A stretch of 12,204 bases of DNA from Candidatus Muproteobacteria bacterium (lineage in GTDB: Bacteria > Pseudomonadota > Gammaproteobacteria > Acidiferrobacterales > Sulfurifustaceae), in contig JAHFQD010000020.1 of the NCBI GenBank assembly GCA_023266455.1, positions 1 to 12,204 on the forward strand, read 5' to 3'. The translations under genes and the position numbers were made by a program. This document shows, piece by piece, positions 8,163 through 12,204 of this stretch. Within the stretch, counting starts at the first letter, position 1. The number at the start of each line of letters is the position of its first letter. The notes below the pieces were generated by a model. The model saw only the letters and a list, made by a program, of their open reading frames with translations, was not told the DNA's origin and did no database searches.

Positions 8163-10708
8163 GGCGCCGCGCCGCCGGTTACCGGCGTTCTGCAAACCGG
8201 CGGTAAACCGGGATCCATATGCGCGGGCAAGCCCGTCCGCAACTGTTCGAAAATTTCGCGATCGGGCGCACCGGTGAAATACGCGCGGCGTACGCGATCT
8301 TCGCCGAGCGCGGTCATGATCTGGCGCATCAACTGTACGAACTGCTCATAGCCACGATCGGTGCCCGACTGTCCGCTATTGAGCGAATCGCGCGTGGTGA
8401 TTTCCGCCATGCCTTCTTCGAATGCGGACCAGTAACAAATCCAATGCTCGTCGTGGAAATAATCGATGAACGCCTGACGCGTGCGTTCGCGTCCGCCGAC
8501 GAAATGCACCATCTCGTGACCGGCGATCATGCGCGCATCGGCAGCCTCCGCGCCGGTGCCGTTGAGCATCGTCATCATCGATTCGCCGATGTAAATCGTA
8601 TCGTCCGGCGGAAAATAAAAACCGCCGCTACCGAGTCCGCCTTCCATCACTTTCTGATGGAACACCGCCATACGTCGTTCTTGATCGACGATGTGCGGCG
8701 ACGCGCCGGGATGAATGCCGCACTGCGCTTCCGCCCACCATTGCTGTACGAACGGATCCGCACCAGCGCCGATGCTCGACACCAAGTTCTCAAGCTGAAA
8801 ACGTTTCACGCCCCATTCGACGCGATTGAGAACCCGCACTCGATTCGCCATCGCCGGCGTACCAACGTCGCCGCGCCCACCCGGTCCTTGCACCAAGGCG
8901 CCGACGTTGGAATGCGCGAGAATTTGCGACAGCGTTTGACGCAGCACCTGCCATTCCGCCGCGTTCGGATCGCGTCCGAGTTGACCCGCGGTGTCGGGAT
9001 CGACGGTGAGATGAACGAGGTCGCGAATGCAGCGCACCAAACGCCAAGCACGTGCATAATCTGCCAGGTTTGGGCCAGCGCTATCGGCCGTCGCCGCCGC
9101 GCCACTGGCGGCGAACGCCGACTCTGGTAACTGCGCGAGTTGCCATGCCGACATCGAAGAAAGTTCTGACACCGTCGCCGGTGTAGTGCGCTCCGGCGCG
9201 GCGCGCGCGGCGCTGCTGCTGTCGGTGTGCGCCTGTTCGTTACTGTCGAACGCGCCAAGCAAGCCAGCGATACCGACACCCAGACCGACCGCGCCCAACG
9301 CTAAACCGGCGATGCCTAAACCGATGCCGGCGTCGCTGCCCTGACTGACGCCATATCCCAAACCAATTGCGCCCGCGACAGCCAACGCGCCGCCGACACC
9401 CGTCATCACGCCCCAACCGGTGTGATCGTTCCCTGAATGTGCGCCAGTCGTCGATCCGCCGGCGTCGCCCGCGACGCGATCCGCCTCCATGGCGAACCAC
9501 GCATACGAGTCCGCGTTAACGAGAACGTTCGTTTCCGCACCGGGAAGCCGACCTTCGTAGTAAACCTCGTGTCCCGCTGACCCGCCCGAGCGAATCTGCG
9601 GATTGCCGTCACAAGCGATATGCGCGAATTCGTGCAACAAGGTTTTGGTCAACGGATGAAACATTTCCGTCACTGCCACTTCGCACAAACTCACCGTGGC
9701 GGTCGCGTTGCCGGCGGCACACGACGTCGAGTTGGCGAGCGGAACGCCGCTACCACCGCCGCGACAATCCGAATCCACAGGGAACGGCGAGCGCGTGCCA
9801 CCTACCGGCGACGGCGCTGCGCGACAGAAAATGCGAATACCGGAATTCAACGCTTGCTGCATGCGCGTGAACTGATCGCGAATTAATTGCAGATCGGCAC
9901 GGCTTTCCGGCTGACTCGAATCGAGATGAAAATGCGCTGCTAGTAGAGGCCCGGCTTGCGAAAGATGCTGTTCATCGAGTAAGACCAATGCACGCCCGAC
10001 GAGTCGCGCCGACTCGGTGCGCGCGTGCTCCACTTGTTCGCGAGAAGCTCCGCAACCGTCGTAAGGACCGAATGCCGAGCCACTGCTTTCGGCGGTCTCG
10101 GCGACGCCCGTCTCCTGGCGTTGAACTTGCGGCGCGGTCGCGATACGCGGCGTCGCGGTTTCTCCCGTCAGCACGGCGTCGGCGATGCGATCCGCTTCCA
10201 CCTCGCCCGATGCATAGGCGTCTCCAATAGACAACTCACCAACCAACGAAGCGCCGCGTTGCTGAATCGTGTGCGTCAATTCATGCGCCAACAAGCGTCG
10301 GCCCGTGTGCGTACCGGGCATGTATTGTCCCGTGCCGAAGACCACGTCGCGACCGACGGTGTAAGCCAACGCGTTCACCGCCTTTGCGGACTCCGCGGCT
10401 TTCGTATCCGTGTGAATGCGCACGTGCGCGAAGTCGTGATTGAAACGCGGCTCCATGAAAGCGCGCATGCCGCTATCGAGCGGTCGACCCGGTCCACGCA
10501 ACACTTCATTCACGATAGATGGAATTTGACCGATGCCGGAACCGCCGCTGGATTTACGCTGCAGTAACTTTTTCTTACTGGCGCAGGTCTCGCACTCCGC
10601 GTTGCCATTGGTTCGATTCCCGCAGGCACATTGACGCTGCAACACCATCGGTCCCGATTGCGGAGCCGGTGCGACAGTCGCGGCGACGGCGGCGGCGCGC
10701 ACAGTCAC
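8159..10708 (-). CDS. DUF4157 eCIS effector with three HExxH zincin motifs, 849 aa
   Basis: GTG start in a GTGA overlap with the upstream gene, with GGAG 7 bases before it. N-terminus: a Cys4 knuckle (C27, C29, C39, C42) and LQR motifs at 23-25 and 49-51, then DUF4157 at about 60-152 with HELTH at 142-146, and an LSIG...EADRIAD segment at 159-177. A second HExxH (HEFAH, 359-363) is followed by GHEVYYEG and by NADSYAWFA near 398-406, a tail typical of M35/Lys-specific metalloendopeptidase-like domains. A glycine/alanine-rich hydrophobic zipper lies at about 433-486. The C-terminal part has a third HExxH (HEMVH, 731-735) with EEGMAE at 764-769, giving a candidate third zinc ligand about 30 residues on (gluzincin-like). 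Likely an injected protease-type effector. The fold of each zincin is motif-based only; the third ligand of the middle one is unclear. No Sec signal peptide seen. Confidence 0.92.
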   Translation of the reverse strand: MTVRAAAVAATVAPAPQSGPMVLQRQCACGNRTNGNAECETCASKKKLLQRKSSGGSGIGQIPSIVNEVLRGPGRPLDSGMRAFMEPRFNHDFAHVRIHTDTKAAESAKAVNALAYTVGRDVVFGTGQYMPGTHTGRRLLAHELTHTIQQRGASLVGELSIGDAYASGEVEADRIADAVLTGETATPRIATAPQVQRQETGVAETAESSGSAFGPYDGCGASREQVEHARTESARLVGRALVLLDEQHLSQAGPLLAAHFHLDSSQPESRADLQLIRDQFTRMQQALNSGIRIFCRAAPSPVGGTRSPFPVDSDCRGGGSGVPLANSTSCAAGNATATVSLCEVAVTEMFHPLTKTLLHEFAHIACDGNPQIRSGGSAGHEVYYEGRLPGAETNVLVNADSYAWFAMEADRVAGDAGGSTTGAHSGNDHTGWGVMTGVGGALAVAGAIGLGYGVSQGSDAGIGLGIAGLALGAVGLGVGIAGLLGAFDSNEQAHTDSSSAARAAPERTTPATVSELSSMSAWQLAQLPESAFAASGAAATADSAGPNLADYARAWRLVRCIRDLVHLTVDPDTAGQLGRDPNAAEWQVLRQTLSQILAHSNVGALVQGPGGRGDVGTPAMANRVRVLNRVEWGVKRFQLENLVSSIGAGADPFVQQWWAEAQCGIHPGASPHIVDQERRMAVFHQKVMEGGLGSGGFYFPPDDTIYIGESMMTMLNGTGAEAADARMIAGHEMVHFVGGRERTRQAFIDYFHDEHWICYWSAFEEGMAEITTRDSLNSGQSGTDRGYEQFVQLMRQIMTALGEDRVRRAYFTGAPDREIFEQLRTGLPAHMDPGLPPVCRTPVTGGAAP

Positions 10709-10989
10709 GATTGTTCTCCGGCGTCGCGATTATTCGCTCCGGAATTCAACTCGCCGTAAACCGAACGCGCGATGCCGCGACCGATCGGATTCGCACCAGC
10801 GTTCGCGTTCAGCGTCAGCGGCTCTGCGCGCGCCCGATGAACGCTAAACCCTTGCGCCAACGACGGCGCACCGTCACCGAGTAATCGCGCCAACTCTCGC
10901 TGCACCGCTGCGCCGATGGCATCGCTGTCTAACGCGGCGCCATCCAGTCCATCTACCACTAGACGCTCGATGTGCAGATTGAGGTTCAT
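10705..10989 (-). CDS. Small conserved eCIS-associated protein, 94 aa
   Basis: Starts at the ATG whose last two bases form the ATPase stop (ATGA overlap at 10986-10989); a longer in-frame start at 11019 would lie inside the ATPase gene and is less likely. The protein begins MNLNLHIERLVVDGL, then has an acidic/alanine helix with QRELARLLGDG, and ends with a Gly/Asn-rich stretch and IGRGIARSVYGEL. No catalytic motif, signal peptide or membrane segment is visible. Short proteins with this N-LHIERLVLDG start and a C-terminal IA-x-x-VY-G pattern are, from memory, common next to the eCIS ATPase, and their role is unknown. Position between the ATPase and the DUF4157 genes suggests a partner or adaptor of the particle; that is inference. 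The stop overlaps the next gene start (GTGA). Confidence 0.85.
   Translation of the reverse strand: MNLNLHIERLVVDGLDGAALDSDAIGAAVQRELARLLGDGAPSLAQGFSVHRARAEPLTLNANAGANPIGRGIARSVYGELNSGANNRDAGEQS
10716..10719 (-). promoter_or_regulatory. Shine-Dalgarno site (GGAG) for the 849-aa DUF4157 gene
   Basis: GGAG on the minus strand lies 7 bases before the GTG at 10706-10708. It supports the non-ATG start, which overlaps the upstream stop as GTGA. It is one of the clearer ribosome sites in the window; most other genes here rely on overlap and have weak sites. Confidence 0.6.
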
Positions 10990-12204
10990 ACCGTCGCCAC
11001 CGCCGCCGGTTCGGTCCAACGAAATTCCGCTTCGTTAATCGGCTTTTCGAGTTTGCGAAATTCCGTGCGCATCGCGTCCAACACGAGAGACATCGTGACT
11101 TTCGTACCCACGCGCGCCGCCAAGAACGCGGCGTTGAGTGCGATGTTATGGATGCTGCCGCCGGTGAGATTGAATTTGGCGAGGCGGTCGTAATCGAACG
11201 CTCCCAACGGGGTTTGACGCGGAAACGCTTTCTGCCAAATCGCCTTGCGCTCCGCGACGCCAGGAAACGGAAAATTGACGATGAAACGCAACCGCCGTAG
11301 GAACGCATTATCAAGCGCTCCTTTCATGTTGGTCGCGAGAATCGCCAAGCCGCGATACGCCTCCATGCGCTGCAACAAATAATTGATTTCGATATTGGCA
11401 TAGCGATCGTGGCTATCTTTCACTTCGCTGCGCTTACCGAACAACGCGTCGGCTTCGTCGAAAAATAAAATCGCGCCGCCGTCTTCGGCAACGTCGAACA
11501 GTTTGCGCAGATTTTTTTCAGTCTCGCCGATGTATTTACTGACGACCGCGGATAGATCGATGCGGTAGAGCAACAATCCCAATTCGTTGGCGATGACTTC
11601 GGCCGCCATAGTTTTGCCGGTGCCGCTTTCGCCGGCGAACAAGGCGCTGATGCCGAAGCCGCGATTCATACGTTCGCGAAAACCCCAGTTGTCATACACC
11701 GCGCCGCGCGTGCGCACTTGCTCGGCGATTTGATACAGCAGGTTCTTCTCCGTCGCCGCCAGTTCGATATCGTCCCAACCCGCCTTCGCGTCTAACCCTT
11801 GCGCTAACTGATCGAGCGACGGACGCGCGCGTCGTAGTGATTCCTTCCAGAGTGCGTCGCTCAAATTCGCGTGATCGCCCTGAAGACAAATCGACGCGAT
11901 GGATTGAATCGTCGGTACGTTGAAATTGAACTGCGCCGCCAAGCGCGGGGCGTTGTCGGTCGCCGCCTCGCCGAGGACTTGTGCCCACGCTTCTTTCTGT
12001 TCTTCCGGCGTTGGTTTGGCAACGTCGAGCAGCACGCTATCTTTCACCAGATCCGGCCACGGTTCGCGCGTATCGAGAAACACCATGCCCAAACCGCTGG
12101 TGAACAAACGGTGGATGGCCGTGGCTTGTGCGTTGCCGGCGCGATCGACCTGCGCCGCGTCGATATAAAGCGCCACCGGCATCAGCGCGCTCTCGCGCTG
12201 CCAT
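10986..12204 (-). CDS. eCIS-type AAA+ ATPase (C-terminal part, 5' end beyond window)
   Basis: Open from the right edge to a TGA at 10986-10988; the visible part is about 405 residues and the frame has no stop up to the edge, so the ATG at 12180-12182 is probably internal. A complete AAA+ module is present: Walker A GESGTGKT (11610-11633), Walker B ILFFDEAD (near 11459), a sensor 1 stretch ILATN, and paired arginines in FLRRLRF that fit an arginine finger. About 130 residues before the module look like the end of a less conserved N-terminal domain. The family match is to the ATPases found in eCIS clusters (Afp15/Pvc15 type), which are thought to act in particle assembly or cargo handling in the cytoplasm. 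Assignment to eCIS rests on the sequence style plus the adjacent DUF4157 genes; the AAA+ call itself is certain. Its stop overlaps the next gene by ATGA. Confidence 0.93.
   Translation of the reverse strand, partial: WQRESALMPVALYIDAAQVDRAGNAQATAIHRLFTSGLGMVFLDTREPWPDLVKDSVLLDVAKPTPEEQKEAWAQVLGEAATDNAPRLAAQFNFNVPTIQSIASICLQGDHANLSDALWKESLRRARPSLDQLAQGLDAKAGWDDIELAATEKNLLYQIAEQVRTRGAVYDNWGFRERMNRGFGISALFAGESGTGKTMAAEVIANELGLLLYRIDLSAVVSKYIGETEKNLRKLFDVAEDGGAILFFDEADALFGKRSEVKDSHDRYANIEINYLLQRMEAYRGLAILATNMKGALDNAFLRRLRFIVNFPFPGVAERKAIWQKAFPRQTPLGAFDYDRLAKFNLTGGSIHNIALNAAFLAARVGTKVTMSLVLDAMRTEFRKLEKPINEAEFRWTEPAAVATV

Noticed and set aside
8163..8195. Upstream ATG at 8195 for the 528-aa gene
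   Set aside because: It would overlap the previous gene by about 37 bases; the ATGA overlap start at 8162 matches the other junctions.

Overview
The window looks like the accessory end of an extracellular contractile injection system (eCIS, a phage-tail-like secretion particle) gene cluster. All recognisable genes lie on the minus strand and read right to left. They are packed almost end to end: most stops overlap the next start (ATGA or GTGA) or lie 1 to 3 bases from it, and the largest gap is 28 bases. No stretch over 300 bases lacks a gene. No rRNA, tRNA, CRISPR array, insertion sequence, promoter or terminator was seen. The DNA is GC-rich by eye (not counted). It suggests a Gram-negative environmental bacterium, perhaps a proteobacterium, but nothing here fixes the taxon.

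Layout in transcription order. First is the C-terminal part of an AAA+ ATPase of the Afp15/Pvc15 type (runs off the right edge). Next is a 94-residue protein of the kind often seen beside that ATPase. Then come six consecutive paralogues with the DUF4157 (eCIS_core, HExxH-bearing) domain, with one 117-residue small protein between the second and third. The six are: an 849-residue protein with three HExxH motifs; a 528-residue protein with a glycine zipper and a putative Cys/His C-terminal domain; an 814-codon gene with a C-terminal zincin motif, interrupted by one in-frame TAG; a 536-residue protein carrying a complete metzincin signature and a C-terminal glycine zipper; a 577-residue protein ending in a different HExxH domain; and the start of a sixth, cut by the left edge.

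Reading of the system: the DUF4157 region is a shared N-terminal module, and the C-terminal parts differ from gene to gene, mostly as different zinc-peptidase-like domains. This is the layout expected of a set of alternative cargo proteins (effectors or toxins) made with one injection particle. The ATPase would act in particle assembly or loading. That functional link is inferred from known eCIS clusters; no sheath, tube or baseplate gene lies inside this window.

The points most worth a second look are the size and diversity of the DUF4157 array, the in-frame amber codon inside an otherwise well-preserved effector, the protein with three zincin motifs, and the rearranged DUF4157 N-terminus shared by two of the paralogues.
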